A stretch of DNA of 64,000 nt from assembly GCF_030463535.1 (NCBI RefSeq), contig NC_132880.1, positions 26,503,987-26,567,986 of the forward strand, read 5' to 3'. Every line of letters begins with the position of its first letter. The stretch's first letter is position 1. The position numbers were made by a program, and so were the translations under genes. Positions 1 to 12,700 of this stretch are shown here, in pieces. Origin of the DNA: Salminus brasiliensis. Taxonomy: Eukaryota > Chordata > Actinopteri > Characiformes > Bryconidae. A model generated the notes under the pieces. That model was not told the origin of the DNA. It did not search any database and saw only the letters and a list, made by a program, of their open reading frames with translations.

Positions 1-1240
1 TACAAGTTATTGGGAGGTGTAGCTACTGTACCATGACCTGAAAGAATAACCAAACTGTCACCCTCAGCTGAGAAGAAATTAGTTTAGATGCAAAAGCCAC
101 CAGGAGCAATGCAAGAACTACCGCGGTACAAATCTGTCATGAACTGGAAGGTACTTAATTACAAGCGGCCCTGTTCATGGTCAGGCAAGTTGGACTGAGA
201 GACTGCCGTCCAAGAAAATAACCCCTGCTCTTTCAAGCTTAACTAAAATTTGCACCACAAGCCTTCTGGATGAAAGTTTTATGGTTACATGAAGCAAAGA
301 TTGAAGTGTTTGGCCAGAACGACCAGATGAATGATTGGAGGAGTAAAGGTGAGGCATGTGACCTGGAGATAGGATCATGCTTTGGGACGATTTTACTGCC
401 AGTAAAACATTATATAAAAGGATACAGGACTACTTTGGAATTCTTCAGCATAACCTCACACCATTACTTACATGGTAGAATCTTTAACACAAGTGGGTGT
501 TCCAACAAGACAATGGACGTGTCAGTGTGTCTTTGCTATCAGCTCAAAACGCACAAAAGACATGGACTAAGTCTCTTATTTAATCATGGGTGTGTTTTGG
601 ACGTAACGTGCAATAAACCAGCAGGTCACTTGCCATTCCCTTTATTCCCTTATTTCCCCCATTCTGACTTTTGTGGATGCTATTTTAATGGAGCAATAGC
701 AGGGGTGTAAGCGTGTTGGGCACGCGCCTGTGTTGACAATTCGCTGCCAAGATAACAATGAACGTCTGACTAGGTTGTTTTCAGTCAGTGGCGCTCCTGT
801 GTTTTCCATTGCCAAGATAGCAATACAGCCGAAATGTACTTGAACACACCTCATTTTGAGACCACCACGCCTATCAGCGCACATATATTCACAAGCACTG
901 TTGCTATTTAAACGACGCAGGCGGAAGACTGAAAATAGACTGTTGCCGGGGTGTAAGATAGCAATGAGCATCGCGACAAGCCTTGCACAGCGTGTTGGAT
1001 AGGGCCCAATGACCGCAAACATACATCAAAATGGTTGTGGAATGGATAAAGCAGGTTTTTTTTCTAGCTTTTGGAATGACCATCTCAATATCCTGACCTC
1101 AACCCAATTGAAAATATATGTGCTGTGCTTAAATGTTGGATCTATGTCAGAAAAGCAACAAATTCAACTGACTTCTACCAAATCTGTTCAGAGGTATGGT
1201 AAAATATCCAACTAGAATTCTTCCAGAAGCTTATTGTACT
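1..1240 (+). mobile_element. Decayed Tc1-like transposon, interrupted by a nested insertion
   Basis: Scattered frames resemble Tc1 transposase: FGQNDQMNDW followed by SKGEA near 310-350, and LNPIEN-like then VRKATNSTDFYQIC-like residues near 1100-1190. Stops and frameshifts are frequent. The match is lost from about 516 to 1008, where a different sequence is embedded. The window edge cuts the left end. Confidence 0.6.
516..1008. mobile_element. Unidentified insertion nested in the Tc1 remnant
   Basis: This block separates two Tc1-like parts that would otherwise be contiguous. Both edges carry caatg (gacaatg on the left, cccaatg on the right), which may be a 5-bp target-site duplication. I see no convincing terminal inverted repeats and no coding capacity. 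Confidence 0.3.
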
Positions 1241-4200
1241 TATAATTAAGATTCCCAGAGTAAACAATAGCAGACCTTCACACACATTCACAGCAACTTC
1301 TTTATCAGACATAAGTTGATCCTAAATGCACTGTAGGTGATAAAATAAAATAAAAAGCAAAGTAACTGACATAGCAGCCTGTTTTCGTTTATCATATTTA
1401 TTCAGACTCATATATTTTTATGTATTTGATTTAAAAAGCTTGTCTGCTTCAAACAACATACCATTGTATTGACTTTGCTGTATCTGTATGGATTGACCAG
1501 ACAGTTGATCTTTGCTCTGTTATAGTTGACCCCACCTATAGGTCCAGTTGTAGCATTTGCACTGGTTCTGCTTTCAGCTGAATTGTTTATAAACTGTAAT
1601 AGCAGGAAACACAGCTTACATTAATTCCTTTAGTTTAAAGCCCAATAAATAAGACACTCTTGGTGTTTGATGGCCGGTGTAGTGCTTTATTGAAGAGCAG
1701 TCTGTTTTATTGTGCACACATTGCTGTAAACGGCCTGTGACGAGTCATTTTTCATGTCAATCAAATTTTTTACACAAACTCAGCAGTTGTGGAAACCTAA
1801 TCACGTCTGGTTTTTGGAGTCTGCATTTCAACAGCGTCTTAAGCAGGTTACATCTGGTGTCATATTTCCACTCTAATAAAGTACTGTTTTCTTCATGCTG
1901 TTGTGTATTCTTTTCGACACTGTACCACAGTCTTCATGCTGTTATTTACTATGTTTACAGTTTAACAATATGTGATCGGTAAATGAGGACTGTATCTGCT
2001 CTGTCTTACTGGATACAGTCCTCCAGTTCTTGTTTTTTTTTTGTCTTATTATTGATTAATTGTCTGTTTTCAGGGATATAATCTAGAGGAAGAGGCATAA
2101 GGGAATAGCCCTCCACAATGCCGGTGTATTAGGACAGAAGCAATTCAATAAGTAATTTCATTTTAAGAATATAAAGATGTAAACAAAAACAGTAACAGTG
2201 CAGATCAGATGGGACGGAATGTGTGCACTGTGTGTATTTTTTGCTTATTGTTGTACAGAAGTGTCTCCTGAGCTTTACTCTCACCTTCACCTTTACCATC
2301 CATTTTGGTCTGAATATCTGCTTATTCTGGGTGCTGGATCAGCTTTCATTACATTTTTCTATTTCGCTCCTAACGATTCTAAAGATTAGAGTACAGGATA
2401 ACAGAACTAATAATAACTAGAAAAGTGCATTTCCAGAACAAAATGCAGAGCGACTACACCACTGATGCAGTTCCCATGCACTTGCCAGGATATTTCATGT
2501 GATTCCATGCCGTGCTTGTCAAGTGGTCCCTAGGTCCCTAGTGTATAAGTAGAGGTATTTTAAATAGAGGTAGAGGCTGGCCATACATATCCAGGGAAGG
2601 TGATTTGAGTCTCCTGGTAGAACCTTCGCTAGTGCTTTCATTTACTGAACCCTGCTGTTTTGTATGGTGTTGTATTGTGTGAAAGTTTATTAGGGAATTT
2701 TCTGCACTTTGTGATAGAAATGAGAAACAGTAACTCTTGAAATATAATGATACACTTTCTGCAAACACCAACAATGTGGGGATGATAGGGAGAAATCATA
2801 CACACGGATTGGAGTGTGTGTGTGTCGTCTCTCATTATGGAGATCAGATGCATGTTTTCCTGCCAAACATAAACGAGGTAGTGAATCAGTATGTGATGAA
2901 GTTGGGTCCAGATTTGAATTACATTCTCACATTTTCTAAATCAAATAAATTTGATTCAGTTTTTATTGGTTTTTGCATCTGCTGAGAATGTCAGAACAAC
3001 AGATACTACAGAGCACCTTCAGGGGGGTCTTGTGAAGTACATGCCCTTGACAGGTCAGAACTGTTTTGGTAGCATAAGGGGGACAAAACATTAGATAGGT
3101 GGTTTTAATGTCATGACTCTATAGCTAGCAAGTTTACTGTTTTAATAATTAGAAATGAATAGCATTCTAGGAACTGCATATATGCGCTGATAATTATTGC
3201 CTTTGAATGGTAATAAAGGATATTTAATGATATTTGTGGATGTTGATTTAGCTTTGTGATGTGTGGCCTCCTCAGCACTGCAGGGTTCTGTGTCTTTGCT
3301 GTTCTCTTTTAGATGAAGGTGAGTTTTTTTATGAATTCTGAAGTCAAAAGGGAACTGCTCTAATTCAGCTGTGCAGGCAAAGCTCAGCATTCTGCTGAAG
3401 AACACTCTTACACAGGGTTATGACCATTCTGATGTCTGTCCCTGTGAGCTCAACCCCGGCCTCTTAGAGATGCTGTGCTGATGGAGGGAAATGAGGCCTG
3501 TGGTTGGTGTTTTATAACGCCACCCACATTTAACTGGTAATAAAATAGAGTGGAACTTTTGGAGCCTGAATGTTGTCCATACATTTGTCCATTGTTGGCA
3601 CGGTTTATTCATGCAGTTTACACAAGGTTTACTGTGCAGCAGTGCCGAAAGCTTCAGTTATTTGTCTGCAACATTAGCCTGTATTAAAATCTTAGAACTG
3701 GGGTTTCCAGAGTGTTCCAGTTTTCATGTGTTTATTAACCTGAATTTGATAAGGTTCTGATTCAGCTCGTGTGGCTCTCTGTAAACATTCACTCAGTCTT
3801 TAATATCCTCCATTAAAGGTGTGCTAACATTAGCCCTGATAACGTGTGTAAAGGTTATTACTGCAGTAGATGTGCTTTCATTGCTCAAACAAGGTCGTAA
3901 CCTTTTCAGGCTGAAATGCCGCTTTCACTCATTTCAGCTTTTAATGGAAAGTCAAGGTAATGCTGCAGCTCAGGGATGAGTATATGGTTTTGATATTTAC
4001 TGATACTGATCCCCCTTGACCATTTCTCTAAACGACTCTAGTCCCTCCACTTCTACTTTGTTCCAGTTACTTCTTCAACTTCAGACTCAGAAATTATTCT
4101 AAATTGATGACTTAACTACTTTAATTGCTAAAGAAATCTGATTCCCAAGCTATTCTGATTCCACGAAGATTTGTATATTTCTAAGCTATGTTGATTTGTT

Positions 4201-4267
4201 AACTATTCTGGTTCATAAAGGATTCAGATTCATATTCCTAAACTACTCTGTATTTAAATGCTGCTGG

Positions 4268-5452
4268 TGGAGGTGGAGCTACAGTCTCTCATTAGGATTA
4301 ATTATTAATAACACGCTAAATGTAGGTATTGTGATATACACTGAGGTGGAGCTGCAGTTTCTCATTAGGGTTGAATATTAATAACACTCTAAATGTAGGT
4401 ATTGTGATATACACTGAGGTGGAGCTACAGTCTCATTAGGGTTGAATATTAATAACACTCTAAATGTAGGTATTGTGATATACACTGAGGTGGAGTTACA
4501 GTCTCTCATTAGGGTTGAATATTAATAACACTCTAAATGTAGGTATTGTGATATAAACTGAGGTGGAGGTACAGTCTCTCATTAGGGGTGAATATTAATA
4601 ACACTAAGATGGAGCTGCAGACTCCCATTAGGGTGAATATTAATAACACTCTAAATGTAGGTATTGTGATATACACTGAGGTGGAGCTACAGTCTCATTA
4701 GGGTTGAATATTAATAACACTCTAAATGTAGGTATTGTGATATACACTGAGGTGGAGTTACAGTCTCTCATTAGGGTTGAATATTAATAACACTCTAAAT
4801 GTAGGTATTGTGATATAAACTGAGGTGGAGGTACAGTCTCTCATTAGGGGTAAATATTAATAACACTCTAAAAGTAAGTATTATGGTATAAACTGAGGTG
4901 GAGCTTCAGTCTCTCATTAGGGTTAAATATTAACACTCTAAATGTAGATATTGTGACATAAACTGAGGTGGAGATACGGTCTCTCATTAGGGTTGAATAT
5001 TAATAACACTCTAAATGTAGATATTGTGATATACACTGAGGTGGAGCTACGGTCTCTTATTAGGGTAGAATATTAATATACACTGAGATGGAGCTGCAGA
5101 CTCCCATTAGGGTGAGTATTAATAACACTCTAAATGTAGGTATTGTGATATACACTGAGGTGGAGCTACAGTCTCATTAGGGTTGAATATTAATAACACT
5201 CTAAATGTAGGTATTGTGATATACACTGAGGTGGAGCTACGATCTCTTATTAGGGTAGAATATTAATATACACTGAGATGGAGCTGCAGACTCCCATTAG
5301 GGTGAATATTAATAACACTCTAAATGTAGGTATTGTGGTATAAACTGAGGTGGAGTTACAGTCTCTCATTAGGGATGAATATTAATAACACTCTAAATGT
5401 AAGTATTGTGATATAAACTGAGGTGGAGCTACAGTCTCTCATTAGGGTTGAA
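4268..5452 (+). repeat. 73-bp tandem minisatellite, about 16 copies
   Basis: The unit begins gaggtggagctacagtctc and continues through cattagggttgaatatta to tgtgatatacact, about 73 bp by count. Some units are shortened, such as the actaagatggagctgcag variants. Blocks of units recur in the same order (about 4400-4600 and again about 4675-4855), so there is higher-order structure. No coding potential. Confidence 0.9.
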
Positions 5453-5760
5453 TTCATTTTTTAGCCGCATTCTGTGAAACTTGTTTAGCCGAGCTGCTGC
5501 AGCAATGGATCTTGTAGTGGGAATCTGTGTAAGAGATATTGCACTGTATAATATAGAGGATGTTTACTGTACTTCATTTCAGTGTGAAATGGAGTGTAAT
5601 GTAATACAGCTGTGTAATAAATGTGTTTGAACCAGTCTCAGTACATGCAGTTATTTATTCATACTTGTTTGGCTGTTTATCCTTCAGAGAGGCTCCCATC
5701 TTAAGGCACTTTTTAATTAACTCAAAAATGTCCCTGGACACTGCTGGCAACACCAACCAG

Positions 5761-5761
<1 letters not shown>

Positions 5762-5825
<64 letters not shown>
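5762..5825 (+). repeat. (TG)32 microsatellite
   Basis: Uninterrupted TG dinucleotides. Confidence 0.99.
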
Positions 5826-5827
<2 letters not shown>

Positions 5828-6027
5828 ATTAACGGAGGCGTTATAACAAGAACAATTAAAAAAGCAATTTCCCACAAGCCTTACAATTTTGTGTGTGAAT
5901 GAGAGAGAGAGGTGGGGGGGTGGGATTTGCCATTATTGTTGCGCTTATTGTCATTTGTGTTGTGATTGTTATAGTGCTTTAGCAATATTGTAGTCATTAC
6001 AGTCATACCAGTAAAGCTGTCTTGAAT

Positions 6028-6029
<2 letters not shown>

Positions 6030-6109
<80 letters not shown>
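6030..6109 (+). repeat. (GA)40 microsatellite
   Basis: Uninterrupted GA dinucleotides, 200 bp from the (TG)32 array. Confidence 0.99.
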
Positions 6110-6112
<3 letters not shown>

Positions 6113-6199
6113 ACCAGTAAACAGATTATTTAAGTAATTCTTAATACATTTGACATTCATATAATCCCCGGAACTAGATAAAGAGAACCCAATTAAACA

Positions 6200-6690
6200 A
6201 ATGACCATGACCATGATACTGCCACCCCCTTGCTTAACTGACGGATGACGGTCTTATTTTGTAAGGAATTTTTTATGTGTTTACAGTAAAACCAAAAAGT
6301 TCTATTTTGGATTAAGAACATGGTCTTGCACACACTTCAGATGGGCTGCAGTGTTCTTATGGAGAGTAGCTGCTTGTTCCTTGCTGTCCTGCCATGTACA
6401 CCATTCTTGCCTTGATGGCTGACTCATTCACATTGGCATTACTCAATGGAAGAGAGGCCTGTAGGTCCTTGGATGTTACCCTGGGGTTCTTTAATTTCCT
6501 GCATTATTATTATGATTATTATTACTCACTGTGCCCTTGGAGTGACCACTCCTTTGGGAGAGTAACAGTGGTGCTGAATGATCTTCATTTCATCATCATC
6601 TGCCTCACAGTGGACCAGTGGAGGCCAGACTATTTAGAAATGGTTTTGTAACCTTTTCCGGCCTGGAGAGCTTTTATAACTCTTTGTTTG
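6200..6690 (-). mobile_element. Decayed Tc1-like transposon
   Basis: On the minus strand this has the layout of a degenerate Tc1 element (phrases such as catgaccatgatactgccac and catgtacaccattcttgcc). No intact frame. The assignment rests on pattern similarity only. Confidence 0.4.
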
Positions 6691-7825
6691 AGACATGGCA
6701 CAATGCCCTAAACCCCTGAAGACCGTAATAGTGAAGACCCAAATTTCTATTCCTGAAACATGGAAGACTGTCATAAACTTACACCTTAACTTTTGATTAC
6801 AACATTACTTTAATTACACCTTTAAATGAACTTGTAGAAGTTCACACTAGAGCTGTATGGCAATATGACGATATTTTATCATATTGTGAGAAACTTTGGC
6901 ATATAGGGATTGATTCCTCCACACTGCACCAGTAAGATTCCTTGGGGAAGACTCTTGACATTACATTGCCTGTGTAACATGCTCCGAATTAGAATATCAG
7001 CCAAAATGATATTCTGTTATAGATATTTGATCTATATTTTGTTCTAACTTTAAAAGAAATAGTGCAGATTAGAGTAAGCACGTTTCTGTGATGAGCTTGT
7101 GTTTTGTATTCCGTTTGTAAATGACGTCCTTTGAGGTGCTTCAGCATCATCTTTGTGTTTTTTTTCTTCTTTTTTTTTATCAGTAGACAGCATCGCCGCT
7201 GGAGATTCTGTGGCAGCTGCAATCTTTCAACTGCTGTCAATTATCCCCCGCTTTTATTGGTCTTGTTTAGCTTTAACTGCCGGCTGCTGTCAGTGTGTAA
7301 AGCCCCCGCCTGTCACTCTGTGTGAATTCACTTCAGTCTTTCTGTCTCTTCTCTCTTTTATCCTTGAGTGTCGTGCTGTAGAGTGCAGAAAAAGACTGTT
7401 AACTAACAGTTTTGGATTCGTCCAGCCCACACAGTTTCCTTTCTGGAATCCTAGACTTCCAGAATCGAACGTTGCCTATGATCAATTTTTTAACCTTAAA
7501 CAACCTGCAGAGCTTTAAAAAAATACTTAAACAAAATGTACGTCCCATTACTCTGAACGCAGTCGATCTTGTTCTTTAGTCCAATGGACTTGGACCAATC
7601 ACATCTCCATTAATACATGCCCAAAATCTACAAACATCTTTTGAAAAGCTGCTTAAACATTTTATAATTTTTTAATCATGTTGCAGTAAAACAACCTGGA
7701 TAGACCGTATGTACATTTTTCTACTACAACTGGAACTACTGCATACATCCTTGTAACATCCCACTTGAACCGCAGTGTGAGGAGTGATACCACATACAGT
7801 GCTAAGGTAAAAGTGGTTCCGGTTA

Positions 7826-8010
7826 CATTTAAGGCATTTAGCAGATGCTCTTATCCAGAGCCACTTACAAAAGTGCTTCACTGTTTACTGAGAAAATACC
7901 CTTAGCTAGTTTATATTGGCTAGGATCCAAAATATACCTCTAAGCTTAGATACTACAAAACACAAAAGTCAGTATGAAGACCATTATACTCAACATACAG
8001 TAGACTTTGC
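7826..8010 (-). mobile_element. L2-type LINE 3' end
   Basis: Contains the inverted tail phrase tagcagatgctcttatccag followed by agccacttacaaaagtgctt, the conserved 3' end of a common fish LINE. The same block recurs at 42480-42560 (+) and 46826-47010 (-). Confidence 0.7.
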
Positions 8011-8183
8011 CTAACTTACTCCACTGTTCAGCACTGTAGAGCTGTTGTGTTTTAGAACTACATATTGCCATGTACATAATACTGTGTTCTAAACCACATG
8101 CAATTGTCTGTGCCAAGGAAATGACGATCTGGATTTGTTTTGAGGTTATGGTGTGTGCCCACCCAGGGATGGAAGACCTTTGA

Positions 8184-8355
8184 GGGCAGCGGTGGCTCAG
8201 CGGTTAGAGTGCCAGACTATTGATGACAGGGTTGTGGGTTTGATACCTGGGCTTGGCAAGCTGCTGCTGTTGGGCCCTTGAGCAAGGCCCTGCTCCCTGG
8301 GCGCTGGAGTTGGCTGCCCACCGCTTTGGGTGTGTGTGCTCACTGCCCCTAGTTC

Positions 8356-8443
<88 letters not shown>

Positions 8444-8521
8444 ACTAGCACAGGTGGGTCAAATGCGGAGGACACATTTTGCTGTACAGTGTACAGTGAC
8501 AAATACATGCACCTTTACCTT
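8184..8521 (+). mobile_element. tRNA-derived SINE with internal (TG)40
   Basis: The head ggtggctcagcggttagag resembles a pol III A box, and gggttgtgggtttgatacc resembles a B box. The body includes gggcccttgagcaaggccct, and the tail ends tgacaaatacatgcaccttt. Four further copies occur in the window. The internal GT stretch is expanded to 80 bp here (8361-8440). Confidence 0.85.
8361..8440 (+). repeat. (TG)40 microsatellite inside the SINE
   Basis: Uninterrupted TG run where other SINE copies have only a short GT-rich segment (for example about 47230-47280). Confidence 0.98.
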
Positions 8522-9779
8522 TTACAGAGATTAAATTAGTCACAGTCCAGCATTTGTCAGCAGTGTTTACCTAGCATCTACCATAGAAACTAAAGAAACA
8601 CACCTCAAATACCATTTTTTACATATTTAATAACATATTTTGGCTAATTGGCTGCATCTGGGGTCAGTGATCAACGCAAACCATAATGCAGTCAATTAAT
8701 AACACCTTTTGTTTCTAACCTCCTATGTTTTACTTAACCTGTTTTGCCATACTTATATAAAGTGTTGGGACAATATTTACTTAAGATTATGATATCACCA
8801 TATATTTTTTACATTGGTATTACGTACTTGGATTTGTCTCCACTAATAACAGTAATAACGATAACTACATAATAACAGGAACCACGACTGCAAAAAAATA
8901 TTAGAGAGACCTAGAGAGACAGAGAGAGTCAGTCAGTAAAGCACTGTTAACTACTGGAGCATGAAATTAATTGTACACCACTGCTGGGCTAATTGTAGGC
9001 TGTGACTGAATTGGATCCCTATTTATGTTTTTATGGTATGATTCATACATTGGTCATTTTTCTCTTGTCAGAATCATAAACTGGAATTCTAGAGGTATTC
9101 TCAGGAACTTTAAACTTCCACAATGCACTCTTGATTACTAGAGAACACAGTAGGTTTATTTTATAACAGCTGATTGTGGGCCAGAATACATTATGAGTCT
9201 CTCCTTACTAAGCATTCTGAACTTTTCAAACTCTTGACTCTTGAGACACACCATAAACACAGTGGCTCTGTACAGTTAAAGGGCCTATATCATGTACAAA
9301 TACATTTCCTCACTGAATGAATGACGCAATATGCAAATAAACTTTCCAAATGAACCATGCAGTCCATGTATGGAAACTTCATAACAGAAAACAACTGCCT
9401 CTTTAGAATAATGCTTCTCCAATTTCACAAGAACCAGCTAATTTACATATCTCTGCCTATTCATGTTACACCCGTTCAGCCTAAAGTAGTTTAGCCACCC
9501 ATTTAGCCAATTGCTGCCAATGGAAACAGCCTGTTTAATTCTAATGCATTAAGCCAGGTTGGAAAATGACAGTGTAATGAATAAATGATTTGTGAAAGTT
9601 TTTGCTTTCACAAAGGAAGTTTTTCAGCTATAAAAAATAACCACTGTTATAAAAAGAATATAGAATATAGAAGAAGAAGAAGAAGAACATTAATTACAAT
9701 CGCAGCTGTCATGGTGTGGGACATACATATCAGGCAGCAAGTGAACAATAATTTCAATCAGTTGATGTGTTAGAAACAG

Positions 9780-10265
9780 GAAAACGGCCAAGCATAAGGA
9801 CCCAAGCTACTTTGACAAGGTCCAAATTGTGATGGCTAGACGACTGGGTCAGAACATCTCCAAAACGGCTGGTCTAATGGAGTGTTCCAGTTATGCAGTA
9901 ATTACCTACCGAAAGTGCTCTAAAAAGGATGCCCGGTGAACCAATGACAGGGTCAAGGGCACCCAAGGCTCAGCGATGCACAAGAGGAGTGAAGGCTGGT
10001 CCATCTGTGGCACAAACTACTGAAAATGTTAATGCTAGCTAGAAGATCAAAAAATCAGGCAGGTGGTGAGGTGTTCCTGGTATTCTGTGGTCAGTATCTA
10101 CCAAAAGTGCTCCAATATAGGACAACAGGTGAACAGGCTCATTGATGTGATCCATGGAGGCCCCACCTCACAACTTAAGAGATCAGCTGCTAACATCTTG
10201 CCAGATACCAGGAGTCCATGCCTCGAATGGTCAGAGGGGGACGATGGTGTAAGGGTGTAAGGCAG
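9780..10265 (+). mobile_element. Decayed Tc1/mariner-like transposon
   Basis: The translation near 9825-9900 resembles a Tc1-type helix-turn-helix: [18 protein letters not shown]. Frameshifts follow and no catalytic region is intact. Confidence 0.5.
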
Positions 10266-10859
10266 GTGATTTAAATGTTATGGCTAATCTGTGTAAATGG
10301 TTGTATAAAATAGTAGGATATGAGCCCTTTAAACAGCCAGAAACTAAATGTGTTTACTGCTGCTCATCATACAGCAAAAGCAGTAACTGCAGATTTACTG
10401 TAGTCAAGGAGCAAGAATTGAATGTGTAGTCTAATCAAATTTTATCATTATGCACATTTCAAAATGTGTCGAAACTTCAGCCTGGCTTAAATGAGTGTCT
10501 GCATGTTTATGCGGCTGGTGAATGCTGATGCAGTCTGAGGATGAGAAAGTCTCTGAATTAATGTATTGGTTGGTGTGATTTTACAGCTGTTTAGTAAACT
10601 ACACAGTTCACTTCTGTAAGCACTAATGAGGGTGTAGGGATTTTGGTCCATTTTGGTCAGAGCTCTGGTCGTGAATTGTTGTGGTTTGTGACCCGAAAAT
10701 GTCAGACTCCTCCTCTCCCTTCGGACACTCCCTGCTCTACTTTACTACAGCACCTCAGAGTCCCTGCGGTTCTTTCTGCTTCTCCTCATGGATATGTGTG
10801 TCGGCTCTGTTCTGCAGTTTTTATAAATAGTCTTGTCTCTAGTGTGTTCATGCTGCGGA

Positions 10860-11360
10860 CGGTTGTTGAATAGGTGATAGGGTACTGCGAATTAGATGAC
10901 TGATGGTTGCCAGGGTGTTGATAGGTGGTTATTGTCCTGTTCAAGGTGTTTGCGATTGTATCCTCTGTCATTGCTAGAATGTTGGTAGATGCTTGTTAAA
11001 TGCTTATATGGTACAGTTAACCACTTACCATGCCATGTCTGATGGTTGCTTGGCTGTTGCTAGATGGTTGCTATATGGTTTTCATGGTACCCCAAGTGGC
11101 TGCAAATGCATGTAGAGTGCTGCTAACTACTTATTACATGTTTGATGGTTGCCTGGTTGTTACCAAGTGATTGCGGTGTTGTTCAAAGGGGATGAAATTG
11201 TATCCCAGGTAGTTGCTAGAATGTTGACACATGGTTATTAGATATTGTATTGTACTTCTAATTACTAACCATGCCATGTATGATGGTTGCTTGGTTGTTG
11301 CTAGGTTGTTGCCAAGTGGTTGCAAGGATAGATGGTTGTTAGACGCTTGTAGGATATCAT
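10860..11360 (+). repeat. Degenerate GTTGCTAGG-type minisatellite, left part
   Basis: Repeated variants of ggttgcttggttgttgctag with intervening gtggttgc and tgccatg phrases, about 20-bp periodicity, highly diverged. The same repeat resumes at about 12530-12700 after a LINE fragment, and a separate array lies at 43965-44300. Confidence 0.7.
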
Positions 11361-11399
11361 AAACTGCTTGCTATGCTGTGCTTGACATGCCTAAAGCAA

Positions 11400-12480
11400 G
11401 TGAAAACCTTGCCCCCAGGATCTCTGCTCTGATCTCTGGACTTTTAGAGCACACTGATTGGAACATGTTCATCGAGGCAGGAACTTTTGCTCAATCAGTG
11501 ACTAGCTACAGAACAACATAACGGTGAGGAAGATCACACCTCCTCCAAATGATCAGGTACTGTGTCTGTCCACAGATGATGTGTGGAGACATGTACAAAG
11601 AGTCAACCCACGAAAAGCCTCAGGATCAGATAGCATACACGGTAAAGTGCTTAGAGAATGTGCAGAACAGCTGGCAGATACTCTTACGGACATCTTCAAC
11701 ATCTCTCTGAGCATAGCAGTCATCCCTACGGGCTTCAAGACCACCACCATCAATTCTCCAGTGTCCTGCCTCAGCGACTACTGTTACGTTGCACTTACAC
11801 TCATCACATTGTCATGAAGTGCTTTGAGAGACTTGTCTTCAGGCACAACAAGAACCAGCCCTAACCCCCACTCACTGGACCCACTACAGTTTGTGTATCG
11901 TCCCAACCATTCCACAGCCAATGGTATCTTCACCACACTCCATCTAGCTCTCACCCACTTAAACAATAAAGACACCTATGTCAGAATGATGTTCATTGAT
12001 GTCAGTTCAGTATTCAACATCATGATATCTTAGCATCTGATTGAAAAACTAAGCTTGCTGGGCCTAATTAACTCTGCCCTGGGTTTACTGACTTAGAGAC
12101 CTCAATCATTTAGGATTGGTAGCTGTAACTCCAGCACCACCATGCTGAGCACTGGTGCTACCGGTGTTTGGTCCACTACTGTTTATTCTGCTTACTCATA
12201 ACAGGTTTGCTAATGATACAACTGTGGTGGGCCTCATCAGCAAAAACGGCAAGTCAGCATACAGAGAGGAGTCGCAGTGGCTAACGGACATGTGCAGGAC
12301 CAACAACTTGTCTTTAAATCTGGACAAAACTAATGAGATGGTTGTTGACTTAAGGAGAGTATGAGGTAAACCCCCCCGAATATCAATAGGTCTGCTGTGT
12401 AAATTGTCAGGAGCGCAAAGTTCCTCTGTGTTTACGTAGCAGATAACCTTATCTGGTCCCTCAACACCAGCTCCATAGCC
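11400..12480 (+). pseudogene. LINE reverse transcriptase fragment inserted in the minisatellite
   Basis: Frames across 11524-11820, 11824-12033 and 12155-12364 resemble fish LINE reverse transcriptase: [57 protein letters not shown], then FANDTTVVGLISKNG. The catalytic FADD box is mutated to FAND near 12195 and the frame is broken by stops. Non-functional; both ends are missing. Confidence 0.8.
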
Positions 12481-12529
12481 AAGTGAGCACCCCCTCCCAT
12501 TCTGTGATCTATAGAGGGACTTTGAAAAG

Positions 12530-12700
12530 GACTTTGCTAGGTGGCTGTTATGTTGATTGATAGTTGTTAGATGCTTGTAGGGTACTGCTATGCCTTGTCT
12601 GATCTTTGCTAGGTTGTTTCTAGGCGGTTATGTGGTTCCTGAGGTATCCCAGGCAGTTGCTAGTATGTTGCTAATTATTGCAAGTTATGAATAAAAGATT
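12530..12700 (+). repeat. GTTGCTAGG-type minisatellite, right part
   Basis: Continuation of the repeat seen at 10860-11360 (tttgctaggttgtttctagg and similar). The sequence just outside it (gctctatttgactgcagcac at 12740) resembles gctctactttactacagcac at 10734, suggesting an older local duplication. Confidence 0.6.

Noticed and set aside
4268..5452. CRISPR-like array
   Set aside because: Units are contiguous 73-bp tandem copies without unique spacers, and the genome is vertebrate.
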